Assembly: GCF_036023875.1 (NCBI RefSeq)
Contig: NZ_CP107931.1
Span: 1,984,001-2,048,000 of the forward strand
DNA: 64,000 nucleotides
From: Mycobacterium sp. NBC_00419
Lineage (GTDB): Bacteria > Actinomycetota > Actinomycetes > Mycobacteriales > Mycobacteriaceae
Direction of reading: 5' to 3'
Made by a program: the position numbers and the translations under genes. Numbering within the stretch: position 1 is the stretch's first letter; every line of letters begins with the position of its first letter. A model generated the notes under the pieces. The model was not told where the DNA came from and made no database searches. It saw only the letters and a list, made by a program, of their open reading frames with translations. Positions 26,757 to 34,530 of the stretch are shown here, piece by piece.

Positions 26757-27983
26757 GTGTCAATTCATTCCGCCGCGATCCACCACCAAGACCGCGCTTC
26801 GGCGCGCTACCTGGGTCAACGGATCGCATCAGTGACGGGTTTCTGGCTGAGCGACGTGATCCGTCGACGCCCGGTGGTTGGCACTCTTCCGGACATCCCC
26901 ACTCGTCCCGAGCAGCTCACCTGCAGTTGGCTCACCGAGGCACTCCGAAAGGATGTGCCCGGCGCGGAAGTCATCGCTTTCAGCTGCCCGCAGCGCCACG
27001 GCGGAACCACGATGCGGTTCTCGCTATGTGTGCAGTGGAATGACAAGGGACAGCAGGCCGGCTTACCTACCCAGATGTTCGTCAAGACCACCGATTCATG
27101 GCAACAGCGGCTCATGCTCGGCCTCACCGGGATGCTCAGCGGGGAGTCGACCTTCTATTCGCGGCTTCGACCCGAACTCGACATAGAGGCGCCGAACGGT
27201 TATTACGGCGCCTATGACGAACGGTCGTGCCGGTCGATTACCGTCATGGAGGACGTCGCCGCGACTCGCGGCGCACGATTCCTCACCCCGGTAGATGCTT
27301 CGGATCGTGCCGGCATGGAGGACGTACTGGGCGACCTTGCAGCCATGCATGGGCGTTTTTGGGCCGGTCCCGAGTTGGCCTCGAACGGATTGCGAGACTC
27401 GTTCGGCCTCATCAGCTGGACTGATAGCCTCGTCAACTTCAGATCCAGATCACACGTGGGCGTCAAGCGTGCAAACCGCGTAATACCCGACGAGATCGCT
27501 GGTCGCACCGACGAAATCTACGACGCCAACCTACGCACCATTGAGATCGACCGGGTTATGGCCTCAACGCTGCTGCATGGCGACGGCCACGCCGGCCAGC
27601 GATACCGGACCAACGCAGGGCGTACTGGGTTGTCCGACTGGCAGGTTATCCACCGCGGCCATTGGGCTTGGGATGTCGCGTACACCATGATCACAGCACT
27701 ATCGGTAGAAGACCGTCGCGCGTGGGAGCGGGATCTGATCGCCCATTACCTGGAGCGGCTCGCCCAGGCCGGCGGCGATGCACCCGATTTCGACCAAGCG
27801 TGGCTCGAGTACAGACGGCACTGCTTCCAGCCCTACATCGCGTGGGTGTTCACGTTGGGCCGTGCCGCCTACCACCCGAATTGGCAGCCCGACGAATACT
27901 GCCTAGCGATCATTGAACGCGCAGGGCAGGCAATCGTGGATCTGGACGGCTTCGGCGCGCTGGCTTCGGCCGCCGATCGTTGA
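26757..27983 (+). CDS. Phosphotransferase/kinase-fold protein with altered catalytic loop
   Basis: 408 aa from GTG with AGGAG at 5-nt spacing. It matches the ecdysteroid-kinase-like/CHK group: 'ITVMEDVAATRGARF' hinge region, catalytic loop 'LLHGDGHAGQRYR' and 'GLSDWQVIHRGHWAWDVAY'. The usual Asn of HGDxxxxN is Gln here, while the catalytic and metal Asp residues remain. Not a recent copy of the phosphotransferase at 22907. Activity and substrate unknown. Confidence 0.78.
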   Translation: MSIHSAAIHHQDRASARYLGQRIASVTGFWLSDVIRRRPVVGTLPDIPTRPEQLTCSWLTEALRKDVPGAEVIAFSCPQRHGGTTMRFSLCVQWNDKGQQAGLPTQMFVKTTDSWQQRLMLGLTGMLSGESTFYSRLRPELDIEAPNGYYGAYDERSCRSITVMEDVAATRGARFLTPVDASDRAGMEDVLGDLAAMHGRFWAGPELASNGLRDSFGLISWTDSLVNFRSRSHVGVKRANRVIPDEIAGRTDEIYDANLRTIEIDRVMASTLLHGDGHAGQRYRTNAGRTGLSDWQVIHRGHWAWDVAYTMITALSVEDRRAWERDLIAHYLERLAQAGGDAPDFDQAWLEYRRHCFQPYIAWVFTLGRAAYHPNWQPDEYCLAIIERAGQAIVDLDGFGALASAADR

Positions 27984-28885
27984 CACCGCGGGTTCGCCGG
28001 TTGGTAGACGACGGTGTCGACGTCACGTTGTGGCCTGTTGATCCCCAATAAAGCGATACCCCAAGAGCTCAGAAGAGAGTGCCCCCGCCGTGACAGGTCA
28101 CCGAGGGGCGTCCGGGGCTTGATAGGAGCGATGTGGTCCGCTCCATGGGGATGGCGCCGGTCAGTTGACCGTCTCCGCGGGGCAGCACGTCGAGTTCTTT
28201 CTCACCGAGCGGGCCCTTGGTCTTGATCGCCGCCTCGGTCCCCCATACGGATGTTCTTGGGCACCTCAACGGTGACCATTGCTGGGGTGCCGCCCAGTTC
28301 GATCGGGGACACCCGTCCTTGTCTGCCGCGCCCGGCTCCTAGCCCGCAGCCCTTCCCCGGTGCGCCGCCTGCGGTGCGGCCTCGTACGGACCGGGCGGGG
28401 CCCCGTATGACCGGTGCACCACCGGCGTGTCCGGCCGACCATCTGACGCCGCATCGGCCGAGGGAGGAATCCCGTGACCGGTTATCTCATTGCTTTGGCC
28501 ATCACGATGGTGGGTCTTCGCTCAGTTGCGATTCGGCGGTTTACCCGGGGGGTGTCGTCGTCGTTCCTTCAGCGGTCATCTGAACGCCGAGCGCGCCAAG
28601 ACGAGGCGTGGGATCTGGTACGCCTTCGAAGATCTGGGCGACGGTGGCGGCACGGCTAAACGCTTTGGATGCCGACGAGCTGGCGCACACTGCCCAGCAT
28701 GCGCTGGCGCCAGACGACCATGGGCCACGCCTTGATCACGGTGACTGCTCGCGTTATGCCGACCTCTACGACGACGGACTGGACGACGTCACGTAGGTCT
28801 GAGAATTCGGCCGCACGAACGACCAGAAGCTCTGATTTCGAGATCTTATCTGCGCTGATTGGGCGTTGATCATCAACGTTCAAAG
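27984..28885. other. Gene-poor, decayed stretch
   Basis: About 900 bp between the kinase-like gene and the tRNA cluster without an intact gene. Several short frames run in conflicting directions. The only part with coding character is the segment annotated at 28474-28796. Confidence 0.5.
28474..28796 (+). pseudogene. Possible frameshifted remnant, unknown family
   Basis: A GTG with a GGAGG site opens a frame of 60 codons. Coding-like sequence continues in another frame ('RLNALDADELAHTAQHALAP' then 'HGDCSRYADLYDDGLDDVT') to 28796. Its acidic, helical composition looks like a real protein end. One or more frameshifts near 28600-28650 would join them. Weakly supported. Confidence 0.3.
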
Positions 28886-28959
28886 TGGCCAGGGCCGGGA
28901 TCGAACCGGCGACCTTCCGCTTTTCAGGCGGACGCTCGTACCAACTGAGCTACCTGGCC
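28886..28959 (-). tRNA. tRNA-Phe (GAA)
   Basis: Cloverleaf read on the minus strand: acceptor GGCCAGG/CCTGGCC, anticodon stem TCCGC/GCGGA with loop CTGAAAA (anticodon GAA), and T-loop GGTTCGATCC. Confidence 0.95.
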
Positions 28960-29000
28960 GGAAGGCACCGTCTTCAACGCTAAGTGCCTCACCACATACA

Positions 29001-29077
29001 TGGCGACCCTGACGGGACTCGAACCCGCGACCTCCGCCGTGACAGGGCGGCGCGCTAACCAACTGCGCCACAGGGCC
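29001..29077 (-). tRNA. tRNA-Asp (GTC)
   Basis: Acceptor GGCCCTG pairs with CAGGGTC. Anticodon stem CCGCC/GGCGG with loop CTGTCAC (anticodon GTC). T-loop GGTTCGAGTC. CCA is encoded at 29001-29003. Confidence 0.95.
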
Positions 29078-29099
29078 TTGCTTTCCTGCGTGTACTGCG

Positions 29100-29172
29100 T
29101 ACCCCCAACGGGATTCGAACCCGTGCTACCGCCGTGAAAGGGCGGCGTCCTAGGCCACTAGACGATGGGGGC
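29100..29172 (-). tRNA. tRNA-Glu (TTC)
   Basis: Acceptor GCCCCCA with TGGGGGT, anticodon loop CTTTCAC (anticodon TTC), T-loop GGTTCGAATCC. Co-oriented with the Asp and Phe tRNA genes. Confidence 0.95.
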
Positions 29173-29294
29173 CCGGCCGAATCTCTTCGGGGTTACTCGC
29201 AACGAGTCAACGTTGGAGCGTCGTTAGCTTAGGGCACCGACAGCCCAATCCCAAAACCAGGACCCCTTCCCCGAGGCAGTATTCTGTCCGACGC

Positions 29295-29370
29295 GCCCCT
29301 ATAGCTCAGTCGGTAGAGCTACGGACTTTTAATCCGCAGGTCCCAGGTTCGAGCCCTGGTGGGGGCACCA
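29295..29370 (+). tRNA. tRNA-Lys (TTT), prophage integration site
   Basis: Acceptor GCCCCTA with TGGGGGC, anticodon loop CTTTTAA (anticodon TTT), T-loop GGTTCGAGCC, encoded CCA at the 3' end. Its 3' half forms attL of the prophage and is repeated at 41541-41590. The tRNA is intact because the phage core restores its 3' end. Confidence 0.95.
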
Positions 29371-29639
29371 GCAGCTCCGCCGTCGTCGTCTCCGCCGCCA
29401 TCGCGACCGGAGACCGAGCGGAAGAACGTCGCAGGATGGACGCCCAGCACATCGGCGACACGCTCGAGTTCGTCGACCGTAAAGGCGTCTCGCTCACTCG
29501 CCGGCTTCAGGCGCCGATTCAGTGTCGACTGCGAGATTCCGGAAGCCGACGCAAGCGCGGATTCCTTCATTCCGATGCGCGCCATTTCGACACGAACCTC
29601 GGTCGCCACCTTCGCGCGGGCAGCCGACCGATCCGACAT
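29319..29639 (-). CDS. Phage immunity repressor, C-terminus created by integration
   Basis: 106 aa. HTH of the Cro/CI type at residues 25-45 ('ESALASASGISQSTLNRRL'), then a helical domain to about residue 76 and an acidic-Gly linker. Residues 91-106 are read from the att core and the tRNA-Lys gene, and the TAG stop lies on the host edge of the core. With attP restored, the protein would run on to 120 aa and end '...SDGLFIVPPLGKAA'. Start 29639 has AAGG 8 nt upstream; ATGs at 29657 and 29678 are in frame. It is divergent from the Cro-like gene with shared palindromic operators. The layout matches integration-dependent repressors of phages such as BPs. Confidence 0.8.
   Translation of the reverse strand: MSDRSAARAKVATEVRVEMARIGMKESALASASGISQSTLNRRLKPASERDAFTVDELERVADVLGVHPATFFRSVSGRDGGGDDDGGAAGAPTRARTWDLRIKSP
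29321..29370 (+). repeat. attL, direct repeat with 41541-41590
   Basis: 50 bp identical to attR except position 29329 (T here, A at 41549). The uninterrupted identity, 29330-29370, is 41 bp and covers the anticodon 3' side, T-arm and CCA of tRNA-Lys. Confidence 0.93.
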
Positions 29640-29690
29640 GTAGATGACCTTGCTCATGACAGCCGATAGTAGATCCATCCGTGCACAAAA

Positions 29691-29708
29691 TCACCCACAA
29701 CTGGGTGA
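29691..29708. promoter_or_regulatory. Operator O1 of the prophage switch
   Basis: TCACCCACAACTGGGTGA is a perfect palindrome with 7-bp arms and a 4-bp centre, on the repressor side of the divergent region. It lies just upstream of a TACTAT -10-like box for the leftward repressor gene. Confidence 0.7.
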
Positions 29709-29757
29709 AAAACTCACGTGGGTTTTGGGCTCCCACCGACGACACGCCTGACGGCTC

Positions 29758-29785
29758 TTGACTTTCACCCACGCATGGGTAAATT
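29758..29785 (+). promoter_or_regulatory. Rightward early promoter of the prophage
   Basis: TTGACT and TAAATT are separated by 16 bp, and operator O2 fills the spacer. It would drive the Cro-like gene and the following early genes and be shut by repressor binding. Confidence 0.6.
29765..29782. promoter_or_regulatory. Operator O2 of the prophage switch
   Basis: TCACCCACGCATGGGTAA repeats the O1 motif with one arm mismatch. It is placed inside the rightward promoter. Confidence 0.68.
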
Positions 29786-29793
29786 ACTCTTTC

Positions 29794-30018
29794 ATGGTCG
29801 ATTCGCCGACAGGTGGGATAGCAGCCGAGGTGCGCGCCATCATGGCCCGTAACCGGATTTCACAGCAGGAAGCGGCTGACGCAGCGGGCATCTCGCAGTC
29901 CTCCATGTCGCGTCGCCTCGCCGGGGTCGCGCCGTTCACCGTGAATGAGATCTACCGAATCGCATCTCTCTGCGGCGTCGATCCGACTGACCTGCTGCCT
30001 ACGAAGGCCAGCGCGTGA
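29794..30018 (+). CDS. Cro-like/XRE HTH protein
   Basis: 74 aa. HTH 'ISQQEAADAAGISQSSMSRR' resembles the repressor's recognition helix ('SGISQSTLNRRL'), so both should bind the TCACCCA operators. First gene of the rightward early transcript. Start taken at 'MVDSPTGG' after the promoter; the earlier in-frame start at 29758 lies within the -35 box. Its stop overlaps the GTG of the next small gene. Confidence 0.8.
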   Translation: MVDSPTGGIAAEVRAIMARNRISQQEAADAAGISQSSMSRRLAGVAPFTVNEIYRIASLCGVDPTDLLPTKASA

Positions 30019-30173
30019 ACAGCGCGCTGGTGACAGCCCTGTTCATCCTCATGTTGGCGGGTGGGATCGGCTTCGGCGCATCTTTAAGTCTGCAGAAGGC
30101 AAAGTCACCGCCACGTTCGGCAGACGACCGCGACATCGACGATTGGTATGACGATCTGTGGTGGACGCAATGA
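30015..30173 (+). CDS. Small phage membrane protein
   Basis: 52 aa from a GTG that overlaps the Cro-like stop (GTGA). One N-terminal membrane helix ('LVTALFILMLAGGIGFGASL') and an acidic Trp-rich tail ('DIDDWYDDLWWTQ'). Unknown role, possibly superinfection exclusion or early host takeover. Coupling on both sides supports it as real. Confidence 0.6.
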   Translation: MNSALVTALFILMLAGGIGFGASLSLQKAKSPPRSADDRDIDDWYDDLWWTQ

Positions 30174-30355
30174 CACACCTGTCGGCACCAGATCGCGCGA
30201 TCACCCCCCTTGATCCGCTCGACTCTCTGGACGGGTTGAGCAGCTGTCCGCTTGGCTCCAGTGACCTTGCCAGCCCGGACGACATGTGCGGGTGGCGCCT
30301 GGAACTCCGAAGCGAGTGCCAACAGCAGCCAGGCAGGCCCTTCTTCCCCACCTGA
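30170..30355 (+). CDS. Small phage ORF, unknown
   Basis: 61 aa starting at an ATG that overlaps the preceding stop (ATGA). Rich in Asp, Pro and Leu with two Cys; no recognisable fold. Kept because of the coupled start and co-orientation, but coding potential is modest. Confidence 0.4.
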   Translation: MTHLSAPDRAITPLDPLDSLDGLSSCPLGSSDLASPDDMCGWRLELRSECQQQPGRPFFPT

Positions 30356-30425
30356 AAAAAGCTGGAGGGCCGCCATGCCCGGCGACCCTCCGAATGACAC
30401 CGGAACCCAAGGTGAAAGGAACCCG

Positions 30426-30743
30426 ATGTCGTATTCCACGGTAGCCCAGGAGCCCTTTGAGATCCGCGAGGGACTCACTGGAACACCGGGTAGCACGGTC
30501 TCCCACCCGTTCATTGACGGTATGGTCGGCGGCCAGGCGGTGATAACCGCGTTCGAATCACTGGCACAACGCCACGACGACGGGTCGCCGCAGTGGTTCC
30601 TGGTGACCTTCCCCGACATCGCGCACTTTGCCGGTGTCGATCACCCCGCAACCGTGGCGATCACCGACGAAAGCCAAGCCCGCCAGTGGGTTTCGTTCAT
30701 CGCTGCGCTGTACGCCAAAGCCGCCTCGGCGGTGTCATCGTGA
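30426..30743 (+). CDS. Phage early protein, unknown
   Basis: 105 aa. ATG preceded by AAAGGA at good spacing. Soluble, mixed alpha/beta pattern ('DGSPQWFLVTFPDIAHFAGV', 'VAITDESQARQWVSFIAALY'). Not recognised. Same strand as the Cro-like operon. Confidence 0.62.
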   Translation: MSYSTVAQEPFEIREGLTGTPGSTVSHPFIDGMVGGQAVITAFESLAQRHDDGSPQWFLVTFPDIAHFAGVDHPATVAITDESQARQWVSFIAALYAKAASAVSS

Positions 30744-30776
30744 CGCGCCGGCAGAACCGCGCAGCCTGCGCCGCAC

Positions 30777-31034
30777 ATGGCACCTAACGCTCCGGCTCCG
30801 CTCGTACGCCGCATGTTCGCGCTCTTCCGTGAAGGTGGGGTCGAACGCCGTCCGCACAGGTTGGCGGTCTGTTCGTTCATCACCTGGCGCTCAATCGGCT
30901 CGACCAACGACCTCACCGAGCGCGACGTTCGCGCGATCGGCGCCACGCTCGAGTACTGGAAAGCCTGCGGCGTAATCGAATACCGGTGCCGCCGCATCGC
31001 TAACACCTTGCAGGAGGCCGTGCCGAATGCCTGA
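30777..31034 (+). CDS. Phage early protein, unknown
   Basis: 85 aa, basic N-terminus ('LVRRMFALFREGGVERRPHR') and a predicted helical C-terminal half with 'LTERDVRAIGATLEYWKACG'. May be a small DNA-associated protein. Overlaps the next gene by 8 bp. Confidence 0.5.
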   Translation: MAPNAPAPLVRRMFALFREGGVERRPHRLAVCSFITWRSIGSTNDLTERDVRAIGATLEYWKACGVIEYRCRRIANTLQEAVPNA

Positions 31035-31818
31035 GCGGATGACTATCACGCCCGAGCAGCGCCGACAGTGGGTGCGTCGGGTGATCGGCTGTGAGGACCT
31101 CACCGCCGCACAGAAAACTGTTGTGCTGGCTCTGGAGACGTTCTCTGACTACCGCGACGGGACCAACGCCCACCCCGGGGAAGCGAACCTGGCCGAAATG
31201 TGCTCTATCACAACGCGTGCAGTCCGCAGCGCGCTGGAGCGCGGCCGCACCATCGGACTTATCGAGCAAACCGCTCCAGCAAACCCGCGAGCCGCCCGAG
31301 CAGCCGTCTATCGCATCGTCGTACCCACTTTGATCACCGGAACGGCTGTTCCTGTTGGCAACCCCATCACCGGAACGACGCATCCTGTGAACAACTCCAC
31401 CGCCGGAACGTACAAGTCGCTATCACCGGAACAGCCGTTCCTCCCACCAGAGTCATTCACCAAAACTACTGGTGTGTCACGTAACTCGGGTACGTCACCA
31501 CGGGCCCACATTGACGCACACATCGACGGGCCGCCATCACGATTCTGTGACAACCATCCGTACGGGACCAGGCTCAAGTGCTCCGACTGCGCCAATGCCC
31601 GAACAGCTTTCGACGCGTGGCAAACACATCGCCTCGAGCACAACGACGCTCTGGCCGCTGCCAACGATTTCGAACGGCGTCGGCGGCAGCGACTCATCGA
31701 CAACTGCCCGCTGGGCTGTGACGACTTTGGACGGATCAGCGGTGTGGACTACGCCGGCAACGAAACTCTCGGGCCTTGCGATCACGGGCTATCGCTAGTG
31801 GTGGCTGCTGATGGCTGA
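31027..31818 (+). CDS. Phage helix-turn-helix protein, likely replication-associated
   Basis: 263 aa. N-terminal winged-helix domain of the type found in phage and plasmid replication proteins: 'LTAAQKTVVLALETFSDYRD' then 'NLAEMCSITTRAVRSALERG'. A low-complexity linker with repeated 'ITGT' follows. The C-terminal part has Cys pairs ('CDNHPYGTRLKCSDCANAR', 'CPLGCDD') that may bind zinc. Start overlaps the upstream gene. DNA-binding is likely; the exact role is inferred. Confidence 0.65.
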   Translation: MPERMTITPEQRRQWVRRVIGCEDLTAAQKTVVLALETFSDYRDGTNAHPGEANLAEMCSITTRAVRSALERGRTIGLIEQTAPANPRAARAAVYRIVVPTLITGTAVPVGNPITGTTHPVNNSTAGTYKSLSPEQPFLPPESFTKTTGVSRNSGTSPRAHIDAHIDGPPSRFCDNHPYGTRLKCSDCANARTAFDAWQTHRLEHNDALAAANDFERRRRQRLIDNCPLGCDDFGRISGVDYAGNETLGPCDHGLSLVVAADG

Positions 31819-31866
31819 CCGTCAGGATACTGCCGAAACTCGAGCCCAATCACCATGTGAGGGAAG

Positions 31867-32496
31867 ATGACTGCCACGACGCCGGGACGACGCCCCAACC
31901 TCCCCGCCGCCGTCCACAGGCTCCGCAGCGCTATCGACCGGCTCATCACACCGACCACGGGCTACCAGAACAACGCCTACATTGAGGCCCCCGGGCTCTA
32001 CACCCAACTCAAGGACGCCGTCGAACTCGGTCAACAGAGCAACACCGGTAGCGGCCGAGGATCGAAATCGCGCCCGCCGTTCTGGACCGACGCGGCCGTC
32101 CAGCTCCACAACATCGACCTCATGATCAAGGTCTGGTGTCGATCCGCCGGCACCACCGTCGTCAAACTTCGCACACTGTCTGCCAAGACATGGACCGTCG
32201 AAGATACCGACGAAGTCCGCCGCAAGGCCGGCATCATCAACGCCTGGGCTGATGACATCGACACCCTGCTCAACCAGAGCCACGTCCAATACATCTCCGC
32301 GGCCTGCCCGTGCTGTGGCGCTGCCACCGCCCAAAAACGAGACAGCGCAGGAGAACTCATCCGATCACCAGCGCTTCAAGTGATCGCCGAATACGGCTGC
32401 ACCTGCCAACAATGCGGCTACTTCTGGGCACCCGATAAGTACATCGACCTCTGCCAGCAACTGGGCCTCCCGCTCCCGGCCGGCGTCCTCGAGTAG
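31867..32496 (+). CDS. Mycobacteriophage zinc-finger protein (DUF7341-like)
   Basis: 209 aa. Helical N-terminal half with 'GLYTQLKDAVELGQQ' and 'WTDAAVQLHNIDLMIKVW'. The C-terminal zinc-ribbon-like part has 'CPCCGA' and 'CTCQQCGY'. This type is common among early genes of mycobacteriophages; function unknown. It is the intact parent of two broken copies in the same element, at 34285-34420 and 36497-36787. Confidence 0.7.
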   Translation: MTATTPGRRPNLPAAVHRLRSAIDRLITPTTGYQNNAYIEAPGLYTQLKDAVELGQQSNTGSGRGSKSRPPFWTDAAVQLHNIDLMIKVWCRSAGTTVVKLRTLSAKTWTVEDTDEVRRKAGIINAWADDIDTLLNQSHVQYISAACPCCGAATAQKRDSAGELIRSPALQVIAEYGCTCQQCGYFWAPDKYIDLCQQLGLPLPAGVLE

Positions 32497-32654
32497 GTCT
32501 TGAGAGTGTACGACGACAAAACGGTGCGCTGACCGAACCGCTACAGACGGCTTTGGCTCAAGCTAAGATCCGCATCTCCCAGCCTCTCGGCGAGGAGGCC
32601 GATTTCGTGAGTTCAGATTCTGTCACTGCCGCGACGAAGGTCCGGCGAGGTGGA

Positions 32655-33092
32655 CTACGTCGGCGGTGTCGAAGGTTCGGAGCACTTTGCCCCGGCCACT
32701 TCGAAGCCATGGGGGTCAGGATCGGTGGCGGTTCCGTTGGCCGCATCCTGGATGGCGCTGTTCAGGTCGGGACCACGACCACCGCTGAAGGACCCGCTCC
32801 GGTGGTTAATCACGACGGCCACGCAGCCGTATTCGGTCGTGGACCCGACGTAACATGGATAGCCAGAGCTGCCTTTGTTGCAGAAGTCCATGGCGATCCG
32901 CACAGCTTCGTCCTGTGTCCCCGCAATACCGAACTTCGTCGGCGTTCCCGGCGCGAACGGGGCGATCGCGAGTGCCACCCAATCGTTGCCATACGGGTCT
33001 TCGGGACTGGCGTGCGCAACCGGGGTCGCGACGTTCCACATCATCGCGGCTGACGCCAGTACGCCAAAATTTGCTGCGGCAATCCTGTGCAT
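32655..33092 (-). CDS. Secreted DUF4189-like protein, type B copy 1
   Basis: 145 aa. Signal peptide of about 28 residues ending 'ATPVAHA'. The mature part begins 'SPEDPYGNDWVALAIAP' and has the DUF4189 pattern: a Trp/Gly strand, 'AGTQDEAVRIAMDFC', a conserved Cys pair and 'GCVAVVI...GGRGPD'. Same length and start as the copy at 35754-36191. The longer frame to 33197 is rejected because the signal peptide begins at 33092. Host-type secreted protein carried by the prophage; the role is unknown. Confidence 0.78.
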   Translation of the reverse strand: MHRIAAANFGVLASAAMMWNVATPVAHASPEDPYGNDWVALAIAPFAPGTPTKFGIAGTQDEAVRIAMDFCNKGSSGYPCYVGSTTEYGCVAVVINHRSGSFSGGRGPDLNSAIQDAANGTATDPDPHGFEVAGAKCSEPSTPPT

Positions 33093-33261
33093 GACCCGAT
33101 AGCTTAACCTCGATCCTCCACTGAGTACTTTTTGTTCGGGTGTTGATATGACGAGAATGCTTCTGAGCTGCGATGATTGGTGTTCCTTACGCAACAATCG
33201 GCCCGAGTTCAGAAAGGCACTTCCGGCGCAATTGTCTTATAACTTCAATGCCACGTCGGGG

Positions 33262-33408
33262 GTGTCCGACGGAGACCATCTGGTGTTGTGTGCCAGGCTG
33301 GTCTTGGTGATGGCGCTGGCCGCCCAGATCGGGTTACCAGGGCTGCTGGCCGACAAGATCCATATCGCTGAACCCGGGGCAGTACCTAGCGATAATATTC
33401 GCCGGTAA
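33262..33408 (+). pseudogene. Transposase N-terminal remnant (IS1380-like)
   Basis: The segment 'SDGDHLVLCARLVLVMALAA' followed by 'IGLPGLLADKIHIAEPGA' resembles the N-terminal region of IS1380-family transposases, where a 'LV..AGLV.V..LAE..GL..L' pattern is seen. The rest of the gene and any inverted repeats are missing. It sits between two divergent DUF4189-like genes and may mark how they were brought in. Confidence 0.45.
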
Positions 33409-33461
33409 TACGACGAAGACACCTTCGTTAACCTTCTCACCACTTACCCGGAGGACAAACC

Positions 33462-33908
33462 ATGATTTGTCGCTCGGCGATCACCACCGCAGTGGTTGCG
33501 TCCAGCTTTCTCGTCGCGCCAACGGCTCAGTCGAGTCCGCTCGTCGCCGCGCCTGAGTGCCCGCCGGGAACGCACGTGAACCCCGATGATCTGAGTTCAT
33601 GCCTACCAAACACACCAGGCAATGACTACGTGGCCTTTGCAGTCGCGAACAATGGTTACGCATACGCAGGCAAAGGAATCAGCGAACGGGAATCGACCCG
33701 TATCGCGATGGCCGGGTGTGTTGCGACGACCAACTCTGCTTGTGAAATCGTCGCAAGCACGCATAACAACTGCGTCGCAATCGCAACTGACATGACTACC
33801 GGCGCAGTTCAAGCAGGTGTCGGCACCACCCCAGATGCTGCTTCAGCCAACGCGTTGGCGACCCTAAGCAATGGGCAGGTGTACGCCACCGAATGTCCCG
33901 AGCCCTGA
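33462..33908 (+). CDS. Secreted DUF4189-like protein, type A copy 1
   Basis: 148 aa. ATG behind a GGAGG site. Signal peptide ~24 residues. The mature part has 'CPPGTHVNPDD', 'NTPGNDYVAFAVANNGYAYAG' in two adjoining blocks and 'ISERESTRIAMAGC', then a second half with 'NCVAIATDMTTGAVQAGVG'. The two repeats of strand-helix-Cys match the DUF4189 layout. Close relative of the gene at 35110-35577, which is in the other orientation. Confidence 0.78.
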   Translation: MICRSAITTAVVASSFLVAPTAQSSPLVAAPECPPGTHVNPDDLSSCLPNTPGNDYVAFAVANNGYAYAGKGISERESTRIAMAGCVATTNSACEIVASTHNNCVAIATDMTTGAVQAGVGTTPDAASANALATLSNGQVYATECPEP

Positions 33909-34082
33909 TCATCCACCGCCGACTCGATTTGGCCCCTTCGCGCCAACCGGCGCTGATCCATTGGATGAGTCGAATAGCCCTCGACACCTTCGCCAGCCCG
34001 GCCATTTCAAACCACCAGAGGGCAAAAGGTCTGCCGCACGATCAGATAAGGGTGTCACCCATTCGTGCAGCAGACTCTGGGT

Positions 34083-34274
34083 TGGATCGATGTCGTTGAC
34101 CTCATCTCCGAGTATCAGTTCACGCATGCGCGGCGCTACGGGAACCAGCGGATCGACTCTGAACGGGTCAAGCCGACGAATGCGCTGTGCTCGGCGCTGC
34201 TCGGAGACAGGCGTGTAGATACGTCTCGTCGCCAGGTTCTGGTGGCGTATAAGCGTTTCCACCACACTCACATC
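34083..34274 (-). pseudogene. Tyrosine-recombinase C-terminal remnant, copy 1
   Basis: Minus-strand frame with 'VETLIRHQNLATRRIYTPVS' and 'RRAQRIRRLDPF', the C-terminal box of XerC/D-type phage integrases; the Tyr of 'RIYT' is the expected nucleophile. Upstream catalytic domains are absent, and the frame runs straight into the antisense of a DUF7341-like fragment. A second, more decayed copy lies at 36225-36413. Confidence 0.65.
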
Positions 34275-34284
34275 CACGCCCGCC

Positions 34285-34420
34285 TCTACACCCAACTCAA
34301 GGAGGCCGTCGAACTCGGTCAGCAGAGCAACACCGGTAGCGGCCGAGGATCGAAGTCGCGCCCGCCCTTCTGGACCGACGCGGCCGTCCAGCTCCACAAC
34401 ATCGACCTCATGATCAAAGT
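34285..34420 (+). pseudogene. Internal fragment of the DUF7341-like gene
   Basis: Nearly identical at DNA level to residues 44-88 of the intact gene at 31867-32496 ('LYTQLKEAVELGQQSNTG' through 'HNIDLMIKV'). It has no start and no zinc-ribbon half. Both ends are abrupt, so it is a recombination scar rather than slow decay. Confidence 0.75.
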
Positions 34421-34530
34421 ACGAACCGTATCTCTACGCCGGGCTCCGGAGTTGGGGTAAAACCCGCGGGCGAGTCAAGATCGCCCCCGGGCCTTCAGTA
34501 GGGGGCGAGTTCAGACCATCTGGGGCCGGA

